DNA of 6,935 bases from Legionella genomosp. 1 (lineage in GTDB: Bacteria > Pseudomonadota > Gammaproteobacteria > Legionellales > Legionellaceae), in the NCBI GenBank assembly GCA_945862275.1, contig CAMAYA010000065.1:1-6935 (forward strand), given 5' to 3'. The notes below the pieces were generated by a model that saw only the letters and a program-made list of their open reading frames with translations, ran no database searches and was not told where the DNA came from. The stretch's first letter is position 1; each line of letters opens with the position of its first letter. Positions 1 through 6,410 of the stretch are shown here, one piece after another. The position numbers and the translations under genes were made by a program.

Positions 1-174
1 TGCATTCAGTGCTAAAATTTGGTTTTTCCAGGTGGACGGTCGTAGGTGCTCCTGTTGTTGAAAAATAGCTTTTAGGTCGTGTATATGGGCCTGGTTGGGT
101 GCATCGGATTGCAGTGCGTCAAGTATGGTTTTGCTGCTGTCAGTTCCTGCGGCAGGTTTTTTTTTTCGTGTCAT
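1..174 (-). CDS. Unrecognised protein, N-terminal 58 residues only (runs off the left edge)
   Basis: An open frame starts at an ATG (172-174) and stays open for 58 codons to the window edge, so the C-terminus is missing. The product starts MTRKKKPAAG and continues with a hydrophilic, Gln- and Asp-rich stretch including ILDALQSDAP and DLKAIFQQQE. There is no signal peptide or membrane segment, and the first residues are strongly basic. I do not recognise the family. In many gammaproteobacteria coaE, zapD or yacG follows pilD, and this sequence looks like none of them. A plausible sigma-70 promoter lies just upstream at 206-234, which supports a real gene transcribed independently of pilD. The ribosome binding site is weak. 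Codons 3-6 contain an uninterrupted run of ten A residues, a possible slippage site. It could still be a chance open frame, since only a short piece is visible. Confidence 0.5.
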   Translation of the reverse strand, partial: MTRKKKPAAGTDSSKTILDALQSDAPNQAHIHDLKAIFQQQEHLRPSTWKNQILALNA

Positions 175-205
175 GATGCCCAGCAGTGCGATAAAATAAT
201 TTCTA

Positions 206-234
206 ATTGTACACAGAATTTAAAATTACTTCAA
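206..234 (-). promoter_or_regulatory. Candidate sigma-70 promoter for the left-edge gene
   Basis: Read on the minus strand, TTGAAG (229-234, four of six matches to TTGACA) is followed after exactly 17 nt by TACAAT (206-211, five of six matches to TATAAT). Transcription would begin near 199, giving a leader of about 25 nt before the ATG at 172-174. It lies in the gap after pilD, so the left-edge gene need not depend on the pil promoter. Read from sequence only. Confidence 0.5.
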
Positions 235-288
235 TCAGGGTTATGAAATCCACCAAGCTCTTTTATGTGGCAATTCTCGTTATTTTTC

Positions 289-1155
289 TTACGGATGCCC
301 AATGATGAATGCTAAATACCATTCCCAAAATGCATTCCCATAAAAAAGGGCAAGAAGACCCGCTATACATAGAAACGGACCAAAGGGGATGGGAGTTTGG
401 TGAGATTTCGCAGTGGTTTTTAAGTAAATAATGCCCACTATGGCGCCGCTGAGGGAAGCCGTGATTAAAATCAGCGGCAATTGGGTCCAACCAAACCAGG
501 CACCAAAGGCTGCAAATAATTTGAAATCCCCATGACCCATGCCAATTTTTCCGGTCAGCAAATAGAAGAGCTTAATAAACAACCAAAGACCTGTATATGC
601 GCCAGCAGCACTGAGCACGGCATTGGGCAGTGTTGTAAATAATGATTGTGTGTTGGCAATCAGACCTAACCAAAGAAGGCTTAAATTCAAGCTATCTGGC
701 AAGATTTGATGTTGCAAATCAATAAAACAAAGGGGAATCAATAACCAGATAAACAGGCATGCAAACACTAATGTTGCGTTAAAACCAAAGAACCAAGCGG
801 CTATCAGGGATAACCCCATGCACAGGACTTCGACGAGTGGGTATCGCCAAAAAATAGGATGTTTGCAATGGTGGCATCGTCCACGCAAAAAGATGAAGCT
901 TAAAATGGGTATATTTTGCCAGGCGTAAATCAGCTTCAGGCATTGAGGGCAAAATGACCGAGGAAAAAATAAATTAACGGATTTTTCAGGTGCTTCGGGT
1001 AAATCCAATAGCAGGCGACATTCAACACGCCATTCTTTCTGGAGCATCAATGGCAGGCGATGAATCACCACATTTAATAAGCTGCCAACAGCTAGCGAGA
1101 AGAGCCCGAGGAACACATAGGCAACCAGTGGGTCAATCAACAGAAGATTGTTCAT
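289..1155 (-). CDS. pilD: Prepilin leader peptidase/N-methyltransferase PilD
   Basis: Bifunctional inner-membrane aspartic protease that cleaves the short leader of type IV prepilins and type II pseudopilins after Gly and N-methylates the new first residue. The 288-residue protein matches the family length. The N-terminus has the typical GSLLNVVIHRLP segment (about 24-35), followed by the zinc-binding tetracysteine domain with CPQC (69-72) and CHHC (94-97). Several hydrophobic helices follow. The catalytic aspartates are visible: Asp146 in IDLQHQILPD, and Asp210 in GMGHGDFKLFAAFGAW, the GxGDFK signature. Their 64-residue spacing equals that known for the Vibrio TcpJ pair. The ATG lies 15 nt after the pilC stop, with GGAT a few bases upstream as a weak Shine-Dalgarno. 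It is the last gene of the pilBCD set. No clear intrinsic terminator follows it. All hallmark residues are intact, so it should be functional. Confidence 0.97.
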   Translation of the reverse strand: MNNLLLIDPLVAYVFLGLFSLAVGSLLNVVIHRLPLMLQKEWRVECRLLLDLPEAPEKSVNLFFPRSFCPQCLKLIYAWQNIPILSFIFLRGRCHHCKHPIFWRYPLVEVLCMGLSLIAAWFFGFNATLVFACLFIWLLIPLCFIDLQHQILPDSLNLSLLWLGLIANTQSLFTTLPNAVLSAAGAYTGLWLFIKLFYLLTGKIGMGHGDFKLFAAFGAWFGWTQLPLILITASLSGAIVGIIYLKTTAKSHQTPIPFGPFLCIAGLLALFYGNAFWEWYLAFIIGHP

Positions 1156-1170
1156 TTATTATCCGATTCA

Positions 1171-2382
1171 TTATACCACCGTGCCCAGTTTGAGAATGGG
1201 AAGATACATGGCCACGACCAGGCTACCTACCAGAAGACCTAATAGTGCCATGATTAATGGTTCTAATACACTGTGCAATACATCGATAGCATGTTCAATG
1301 TCCTCCTCGTAAAAATCAGCCACTTTACTTAGCATTTTTTCTAAAGTGCCTGACTCCTCGCCAATAGCAATCATTTGGGTGACCAGACCTGGAAATAGTA
1401 ACGTGTCTTGCATGGATTTGCATAGTGAATGCCCATTGGATATTTCATTTTTAATGGTAATAATCGCGCGCGCATAAAGGCTATTGCCTGTAACGCTCGC
1501 TACGGTTTCTAAGGCTTCAGTCAAAGGCAACCCTGCGGCAAACGTGATGGAGAGGGTGCGTGTAAATCGTGCAATTGCGGATTTTTGTATGATGTTACCC
1601 AGCATGGGTAATTTTAAGATGAATTGGTGTTGGTAATGAGTAAACGTTTGTGAATGTCGGATGGTCTTTATTCCGATATACACCATGAGCGCGCTGGTAG
1701 ACAAAATTGTCAACCCATAGGTTTGAGCAATGCCCGAAAGGTTTACCACGAACTGAGTAAAGGCCGGGAGGTCAGCGCCAAAGTCTGTAAATAATTGCTC
1801 AAACTGTGGAATGACAAAAAACAAAAGTCCGGCAGTGATAAGAATGGCCATCAGAATAATGGCTAGAGGATACGCGAGTGCGTTTTTTATTTTCTTTCGA
1901 AGGCTGGCTCGACTCTCTAGATGGGTCGCAATCTTGTCGAGCATTACATCTAATGTGCCAGACTGTTCTCCTGCGTAGACCATGCTGCAGTATAAGGCGC
2001 TAAAAACAGTTGGATAGCGGCGCAAAGCATCCACAAACATCAGACCGGATTCTAAATCAGCTTGGATAGATGAAAGAAGAGATGCCATGCCTGAATTTGA
2101 ACGGTCTTTTTTAAACAACGCAAAAGATTGCATGAGCCCAATGCTGGCCTTTGTCAAAGTAGCTAGATGACGCGTAAATAAGATGATATCGATGGGCTTG
2201 ATGGCTCGATGAGGGTTTCTGAATAATAGCGGGTTTTTTTTATTGATTTTTCTGATAAGAATACCTTGTTGGTTTAGTTCAAGGCGCGCAATGGTTATGT
2301 TAGGCGCCTCTAATAAGCCCCGTCTTTTTTCACCCGTCCGGGTGAGCCCTTTCCATTTATAGCGGTTCGTTTGCTTAATCAA
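1171..2382 (-). CDS. pilC: Type IV pilus inner-membrane platform protein PilC (T2SSF/GspF family)
   Basis: Polytopic inner-membrane protein that anchors the pilus machine and couples the cytoplasmic ATPases to pilin insertion and extraction. It contains the usual two T2SSF repeats, each with a GExSGTL signature: GEQSGTL (about 138-144) and GEESGTL (about 341-347). Three hydrophobic helices lie near residues 172-193, 223-239 and 373-397. The family's N-terminal fold begins at YKWKGLTRTGEKRRG. No ATG is available near this point. In-frame TTG codons occur at 2434-2436, 2404-2406 and 2380-2382. I chose 2382 because it gives 403 residues, the usual family length, starts just before the conserved domain, and overlaps the pilB stop by only 8 nt (TTGATTAA), as in translational coupling. 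The Shine-Dalgarno is poor for all three candidates. The identity is secure; the exact start is not. Confidence 0.95.
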   Translation of the reverse strand: MIKQTNRYKWKGLTRTGEKRRGLLEAPNITIARLELNQQGILIRKINKKNPLLFRNPHRAIKPIDIILFTRHLATLTKASIGLMQSFALFKKDRSNSGMASLLSSIQADLESGLMFVDALRRYPTVFSALYCSMVYAGEQSGTLDVMLDKIATHLESRASLRKKIKNALAYPLAIILMAILITAGLLFFVIPQFEQLFTDFGADLPAFTQFVVNLSGIAQTYGLTILSTSALMVYIGIKTIRHSQTFTHYQHQFILKLPMLGNIIQKSAIARFTRTLSITFAAGLPLTEALETVASVTGNSLYARAIITIKNEISNGHSLCKSMQDTLLFPGLVTQMIAIGEESGTLEKMLSKVADFYEEDIEHAIDVLHSVLEPLIMALLGLLVGSLVVAMYLPILKLGTVV

Positions 2383-4066
2383 TGATGACTCGCGTGACTT
2401 CTTCAATGTTTGTGACGCCCTGTTTGACTTGTTCAAGCCCGGCTTGAAAGAGCGTTACCATGCCTTCGGCTTTGGCTTGTTTGAGTAAGTCCATGGCAGG
2501 GCGTTCTGCCATGATCATGTGAGCAATATTTTTTGACATAGGTATGGCTTCAAATAGCGCTACTCGTCCACGAAAGCCACCTGTGCAGTGAGCGCATCCT
2601 TTTGCTTGATAGGTAGTGATCGCATTTGAATCAGAAGCTGAAAAACCAATGTTGACTAAGTCCGTAGGCGTGAGGTCCGTGCGCATGAATTTACAGGCCG
2701 TGCACAAGCGGCGTACCAAACGTTGTGCCACAATTAAACGAACGGAACTGGCAATATTGAACCCAGGTACGCCCATGTTGAGCAAGCGTGTTAATGTTTC
2801 AGCCGCGCTGTTGGTGTGGAGTGTAGACAAGACTAAATGACCTGTATGAGACGCCTTAATCGCAATTTCAGCGGTTTCCAAGTCCCGAATTTCACCGATC
2901 ATAATAACATCCGGATCTTGTCGCAAAAAAGCACGCAATACACCTGCAAAAGTAAGGCCTGCCTTGGGGTTAATACTGACTTGGTTGATTCCGGGCATGT
3001 TTATTTCGACAGGGTCTTCGACTGTAGATACGTTTTTATCCATGGTGTTTAGTGTATTTAGCGCGGCATACAAGGTTCTTGTTTTGCCACTTCCGGTGGG
3101 GCCTGTGACCAATACCATGCCTTCTGGACGTGCTATCGCTGTTAAAAATTGGTCTTTTTGTTGTGGTAAAAATCCCAATGTATCCACATCAGATTGGGAT
3201 GTTGTGCTGTCCAGCAGTCGTAGCACCATTTTTTCACCCCAGACGGTGGGGCATGTGCTGACTCGAAAATCAACTGCCTGGGTATCGTTTAGGAGCATCC
3301 TAAAACGACCATCTTGTGGTACTCGCCGCTCAGATGTATCCAGATGGGCTAGTATTTTTAGGCGTGCTGCAATGCGAGAAGACAAGTCTGGCGGAGGGGT
3401 TGCTACGGTCACTAGCATGCCATCTTGACGATATCGGATGCGATAATCACGTTCATATGGTTCAAAATGAATGTCAGATGCGCTTTGTTCAATGGCTTCC
3501 AATAGGATGCGTTTCACAAAATGCACCACGGGTTCTTCTTCACTGAACGCTTCCGTTGACGCATGTTGATGCGTCGTGTGCTTTGTGTTTGCAGCGTAAT
3601 CGGTTAGCCCTTGATTTTCTTTGTGATGAATCAATTGCGTAATGAAAGCAGTCAATTGATGCGCATCAACAACCTGTGGTGTCACGTGAAATCCTGTGTG
3701 AAATTGGATGTCTTGCAGTGCATCGTGCTGGCTGGGGTCATCTGTGGCAAGATACAATTGATTGCCCTCTTGGAACAAAGGTACCATTCGGTGGCGAATG
3801 ATGAGTGCTAAATTAACCAGGGAGTCGGGGATAGTCGTTAAATCGAATGAATCAAGGTCAACCAGAGGGAGTGCATAAAAGTGCGCAAACGATGTAGCGA
3901 TTTGTTTTGTATTGAGAATATTTTCATGGGCAATAAATTGTAATAGGCTCATGTTTTGATTCAATGCGCGCGTTTGATATAAAGCAATGCACTCTTGGGA
4001 CAATAGATTGTCGAGCGCCAGAACCTGGGCTATTCCGTATAAAGGAGGGGCCTTCAGCATATCCAT
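2375..4066 (-). CDS. pilB: Type IV pilus assembly ATPase PilB (GspE/PulE family)
   Basis: Cytoplasmic hexameric ATPase that powers pilus extension through PilC. The 563-residue protein is of normal length. A MshEN/T2SSE N-terminal domain spans roughly residues 35-145. Its region around residues 41-51 lacks the RLG-type residues of c-di-GMP-binding versions. The secretion ATPase core follows with the Asp box ASDIHFEPYE (196-205), Walker A GPTGSGKT (322-329), Walker B DPDVIMIGEIRD (384-395) and His box STLHTN (414-419). A zinc tetracysteine motif has Cys455/Cys458 and Cys491/Cys494. The intact Walker B with acidic Glu392 and the cysteine motif favour an extension motor (PilB) over retraction PilT, which lacks the N-domain. 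The start is ATG at 4064-4066; a second ATG two codons later is possible. Neither has a good Shine-Dalgarno. It is the first gene of pilBCD, reading from the promoter at 4097-4125. Confidence 0.97.
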   Translation of the reverse strand: MDMLKAPPLYGIAQVLALDNLLSQECIALYQTRALNQNMSLLQFIAHENILNTKQIATSFAHFYALPLVDLDSFDLTTIPDSLVNLALIIRHRMVPLFQEGNQLYLATDDPSQHDALQDIQFHTGFHVTPQVVDAHQLTAFITQLIHHKENQGLTDYAANTKHTTHQHASTEAFSEEEPVVHFVKRILLEAIEQSASDIHFEPYERDYRIRYRQDGMLVTVATPPPDLSSRIAARLKILAHLDTSERRVPQDGRFRMLLNDTQAVDFRVSTCPTVWGEKMVLRLLDSTTSQSDVDTLGFLPQQKDQFLTAIARPEGMVLVTGPTGSGKTRTLYAALNTLNTMDKNVSTVEDPVEINMPGINQVSINPKAGLTFAGVLRAFLRQDPDVIMIGEIRDLETAEIAIKASHTGHLVLSTLHTNSAAETLTRLLNMGVPGFNIASSVRLIVAQRLVRRLCTACKFMRTDLTPTDLVNIGFSASDSNAITTYQAKGCAHCTGGFRGRVALFEAIPMSKNIAHMIMAERPAMDLLKQAKAEGMVTLFQAGLEQVKQGVTNIEEVTRVIID

Positions 4067-4096
4067 AAAAAGCCGTCAGTTGGTAAAAGCGGGATG

Positions 4097-4125
4097 ATTG
4101 TAAACAAAAAATGAATTGGATACAA
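4097..4125 (-). promoter_or_regulatory. Candidate promoter of pilBCD, interlocked with the opposite promoter
   Basis: On the minus strand TTGTAT (4120-4125) and TACAAT (4097-4102) are separated by 17 nt. The -35 is weak (three of six matches) and the -10 strong (five of six). Transcription would start near 4090, about 24 nt before the pilB ATG. The -10 overlaps the -35 of the rightward promoter, and the -35 overlaps that promoter's -10, so polymerase could occupy only one at a time. A sigma-54 or other activator-dependent promoter further upstream was not seen. Confidence 0.4.
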
Positions 4126-4126
4126 T
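4098..4126 (+). promoter_or_regulatory. Candidate sigma-70 promoter of the YafS-like gene
   Basis: TTGTAA (4098-4103, four of six matches) and TACAAT (4121-4126, five of six matches) are separated by 17 nt. Transcription would start near 4133, about 19 nt before the GTG at 4152. The 5' leader then consists mostly of the ribosome binding site. This placement argues against the upstream in-frame TTG at 4116, which would lie ahead of the transcript start. Confidence 0.5.
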
Positions 4127-4134
4127 CGAATATA

Positions 4135-4143
4135 AAGGTGAGA
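4135..4143 (+). promoter_or_regulatory. Ribosome binding site that fixes the GTG start at 4152
   Basis: AAAGGTGAG resembles the Shine-Dalgarno consensus and sits 8 nt before the GTG at 4152-4154. No comparable site precedes the in-frame TTG at 4116 or the ATG at 4170. Confidence 0.6.
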
Positions 4144-4151
4144 AAAATACT

Positions 4152-4898
4152 GTGACTTTCGATGACCAGATGCATAAATACCAAGCACTTGATCGCTGGT
4201 TTGAAACCCCGCAGGGCTTGTGTGTGGCAAAAGCATTTGCCTCTGAATTAGCAACGGTCGGTGATTTTTTTAGTGGGAAGCAATTATTACAGCTAGGCCA
4301 TTGCGGCGATAATCTTTGGTTGCCTGCATTGAACTTTCGTCATAAATGGTTTGTAACGCCGGGGGATGGAGGCGGGCCTAAGACTTTGGTCGCATCGCTG
4401 AATGCATTGCCCATTGAGCGCGGCAGTATCGATTGTGTTGTCGCACCATTGACTCTAGAAGCGTTTGGGCCGGATAAAAATCCATTGGATGAAATCGATC
4501 GTATTTTGAAACCCATGGGCTATGTTATTTTTTTTGGGATTAACCCGTTGAGTTTTTGGGGGGCCGCTTTGCGATGGGGGCGCTTGCCGTGTTTCGGAGC
4601 TGTTGCAGGAACACTCACGTCTTCTCTCACGCTTAAATCCATCATGTTACAACGTGGTTATACACAATGCTTGCACCGAACGTTTTATTACATTCCTCCC
4701 GTGGTAAAAGAGGCTCTCATTCAAAAATTGTCTTTTTTTAATGAAATGGGGAAAATGATATGGCCCTTTCCTGCGGGTTTTTATTGCTTCATTGTGCAGA
4801 AATATCAACCCACCACACCGTCTTTATTGTTTGATTCGTTTGATAATGAACTGTTATATTTAGCCCGCAATCACTCAAGTATTTTCGTAAGTCCTTGA
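4152..4898 (+). CDS. Class I SAM-dependent methyltransferase, YafS-like
   Basis: Putative soluble methyltransferase of 248 residues, close in length and pattern to the Methyltransf_11 proteins (Escherichia coli YafS type) often found beside gloB or rnhA in gammaproteobacteria. Visible family pieces are LLQLGHCGDN (45-54) in the motif I position, SIDCVVAPLTLE (92-103), and the acidic-to-aromatic block from LDEIDRILKPMGY to GINPLSFWG (112-137), which matches the conserved NPxSxWG element. Motif I deviates from the usual GxGxG (here GHCGD), a feature I recall as tolerated in this subfamily, so SAM binding is likely but unproven. The substrate is unknown. The start is GTG at 4152, supported by the AAAGGTGAG site and by the promoter at 4098-4126; the in-frame TTG at 4116 would precede the transcript. 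The gene is divergent from pilB, 85 nt away, and convergent with degQ. It need not have a pilus role. Confidence 0.75.
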   Translation: MTFDDQMHKYQALDRWFETPQGLCVAKAFASELATVGDFFSGKQLLQLGHCGDNLWLPALNFRHKWFVTPGDGGGPKTLVASLNALPIERGSIDCVVAPLTLEAFGPDKNPLDEIDRILKPMGYVIFFGINPLSFWGAALRWGRLPCFGAVAGTLTSSLTLKSIMLQRGYTQCLHRTFYYIPPVVKEALIQKLSFFNEMGKMIWPFPAGFYCFIVQKYQPTTPSLLFDSFDNELLYLARNHSSIFVSP

Positions 4899-5016
4899 TA
4901 ATTAGCGGACAATTGGTGCGCCCGGAAGGAATTAAACCTCCGAGATAGCGGGCACAGGTTTCAATATTCTCATCGCTCAGGGGAATGTTCTATCTGAAGA
5001 CACCCTCATCCATTTG
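4899..5016. other. Convergent gap with several complementary segments, function unknown
   Basis: This gap lies between the stop codons of the YafS-like gene and degQ and has no credible reading frame. It is rich in inverted repeats. On the plus strand, GTGC-G-CCC (4916-4923) can face GGGCAC (4950-4955), enclosing CGGAAGG/CCTCCG (4923-4929 with 4937-4942). AGATAG (4943-4948) is complementary to CTATCT (4990-4995), directly next to the stem AATATTC/GAATGTT (4963-4969 with 4983-4989). The first and last of these long-range pairings exclude one another. No run of T follows any stem on either strand, so it does not look like a standard intrinsic terminator, though it may still end transcription from both sides. 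Confidence 0.35.
4914..4942 (-). other. tRNA 3'-end-like fragment (T-arm, acceptor strand, ACCA)
   Basis: Read on the minus strand, GGAGG (4941-4937), a seven-base loop TTTAATT, and CCTTC (4929-4925) form a 5-bp stem with one G-U pair. Seven bases CGGGCGC (4924-4918) and then ACCA (4917-4914) follow, the exact spacing of a tRNA 3' half with encoded CCA. Position 56 of the loop is T where tRNAs have C. No matching 5' acceptor strand (GCGCCCG) or anticodon arm lies at the right distance, so this is not a complete tRNA. It may be a tRNA remnant, an attachment-site duplicate, part of another structured RNA, or coincidence. Confidence 0.3.
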
Positions 5017-6390
5017 TTAAATAATCAGGATATAAAGCGCGCCAGCACCGCGCAGCACCTGTACCAGCAACTCTTGCTTCTTCTGCTTGGCAATGTTTTG
5101 CAGGTCTTTGGTATTGGTGGTCGGTTGATTATTAGCCGAGATAATCACGTCGCCTGGGCGCAATCCCGCACGCCAGCCTGCGCTGTTTTCAGACGCGCCC
5201 ACCAGTTGCACGCCGAGGACATGTCCATGCATGGGTGAGTCTTGTTCAAAGTTACGCAATGCCAAACCATAAAGAAATGGATTTTGAGATTGTAGTTTTT
5301 GTTCGTGCTTTTTAACATCCGTGACCACGGCATTAAGCGTCATGTCTTTGCCGTGTCGCTTAATGGCAATTTTTACATCGCTGCCTACACGCAAAAGACT
5401 AATGGTGGTCTTGACTTGAGTAGCTTGGGTGATTTTGGTGTCGTTGATTTGTGTAATCACATCGCCTGCTTTCAATCCAGCGATTTCAGCCGGGGAATCT
5501 TCATTTACTTGCGCTACCAGTGCGCCTTGAAAATCCTCTGAATAGCCCATTGCTTGTGCCAGTTCAGGTGTGAGATGTTGCACGAAAATGCCCATCAAGC
5601 CTCGGTGAACGGACCCAAACTTCACGATTTGTTGAGCCACATTCTTTACCATGTTGATGGGGATGGCAAACCCAATGCCCACGCTACCACCGTAAAGTGA
5701 GATAATCGCTGTGTTAATGCCTATGAGTTCGCCTTTCACATTCACCAGTGCGCCCCCTGAATTGCCAGGGTTAATAGCGGCATCGGTTTGTATGAAGTTT
5801 TCAACACCTTCAATATTGAGATCACTGCGCTTCATGGCGCTAATAATACCAAAGGTCGCCGACTGGCTGTTGCCATAACTGTTCAACCCAAATGGGTTGC
5901 CAATTGCCACCACAAAGTCACCCACTTCTATGTTATCGGAGTCGGCAATGGGCAAGGTCTTTAAGTTTTTCGCATCGATTTTCAGAACAGCCACGTCGGT
6001 TTCACTATCGCCGCCAATTAATTTTGCTTTTAAACGTCGACCATCGTTGAGCGTGACTGTGATGGACGTGGCGTTTCGGATGACATGGTCATTGGTGATA
6101 ATAATACCGTCTTTGGGATCAATGATGACGCCTGATCCAATGCTTTGAAATTTACGTGGCTTATTATCGGGTGCAGCAAGGGCTTTGTTGTTGTCTTCTT
6201 CTTCATCGCCAGAGGGCATTACGCTGGGGGTGATACCTTGTACGGCAACGTTGACAATGGCCGGCATCGCTGTTTTTAACACAGGGGCGAGCGTAGGCCA
6301 CTGGGGACTAGGTGTAGGCTGCGCTGCAACGCGCAAGGACAACGCCAGCAGGGGGATCATCATAAAAATAACGCGATTTGTGTTTTTCAT
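5017..6390 (-). CDS. degQ: Periplasmic serine endoprotease of the DegQ/HtrA family
   Basis: Envelope quality-control protease that degrades or holds misfolded periplasmic proteins, assembling as trimers and larger cages. The 457-residue precursor starts with a clear signal peptide: basic MKNTNR, a hydrophobic core, and cleavage after RVAA near residues 23/24. The trypsin-like domain follows with the triad His102 (TNDHV), Asp132 (TDVAVLKID) and Ser211 (NPGNSGGAL). PDZ1 covers about 265-355 (SPAEIAGLKAGDVI) and PDZ2 about 385-455 (SAGWRAGLRPGDVI). The linker after the first strand is short (acidic GDEEED then RKFQSIGSGV) rather than the long LA loop of DegP, and the length fits DegQ. Before the QSATFGIISA strand there is an extra NSYGNS segment not found in the E. 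coli protein. The ATG at 6388-6390 has AGGA upstream. It lies 20 nt after pgeF. No sigma-E-like promoter was seen in front of it. Confidence 0.95.
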   Translation of the reverse strand: MKNTNRVIFMMIPLLALSLRVAAQPTPSPQWPTLAPVLKTAMPAIVNVAVQGITPSVMPSGDEEEDNNKALAAPDNKPRKFQSIGSGVIIDPKDGIIITNDHVIRNATSITVTLNDGRRLKAKLIGGDSETDVAVLKIDAKNLKTLPIADSDNIEVGDFVVAIGNPFGLNSYGNSQSATFGIISAMKRSDLNIEGVENFIQTDAAINPGNSGGALVNVKGELIGINTAIISLYGGSVGIGFAIPINMVKNVAQQIVKFGSVHRGLMGIFVQHLTPELAQAMGYSEDFQGALVAQVNEDSPAEIAGLKAGDVITQINDTKITQATQVKTTISLLRVGSDVKIAIKRHGKDMTLNAVVTDVKKHEQKLQSQNPFLYGLALRNFEQDSPMHGHVLGVQLVGASENSAGWRAGLRPGDVIISANNQPTTNTKDLQNIAKQKKQELLVQVLRGAGALYILII

Positions 6391-6410
6391 GTTTAATTGT
6401 CCTGTGTTCT

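Noticed and set aside
240..290. Possible terminator after pilD (CCAC ... GTGG)
   Set aside because: The stem is only about four pairs with a large loop and lacks a following T run on the minus strand.
2964..3428. 154-codon plus-strand open frame inside pilB
   Set aside because: It is antisense to the conserved ATPase core of pilB, has no family resemblance and no ribosome binding site; it is a shadow of the real gene.
4116..4151. Longer version of the YafS-like protein starting at TTG 4116
   Set aside because: It has no ribosome binding site and lies upstream of the predicted transcript start; the GTG at 4152 has both.
4915..4942. Resemblance of CCGGAAGGA to the SRP RNA tip on the plus strand
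   Set aside because: The rest of the conserved tip (GCAGCC and the flanking helix) is missing.
4916..5000. Degenerate glycine riboswitch on the plus strand (GCGCCCGGAAGG and GCTCAGG pieces)
   Set aside because: The conserved core blocks do not match in spacing or sequence, and no plus-strand gene follows that it could control.
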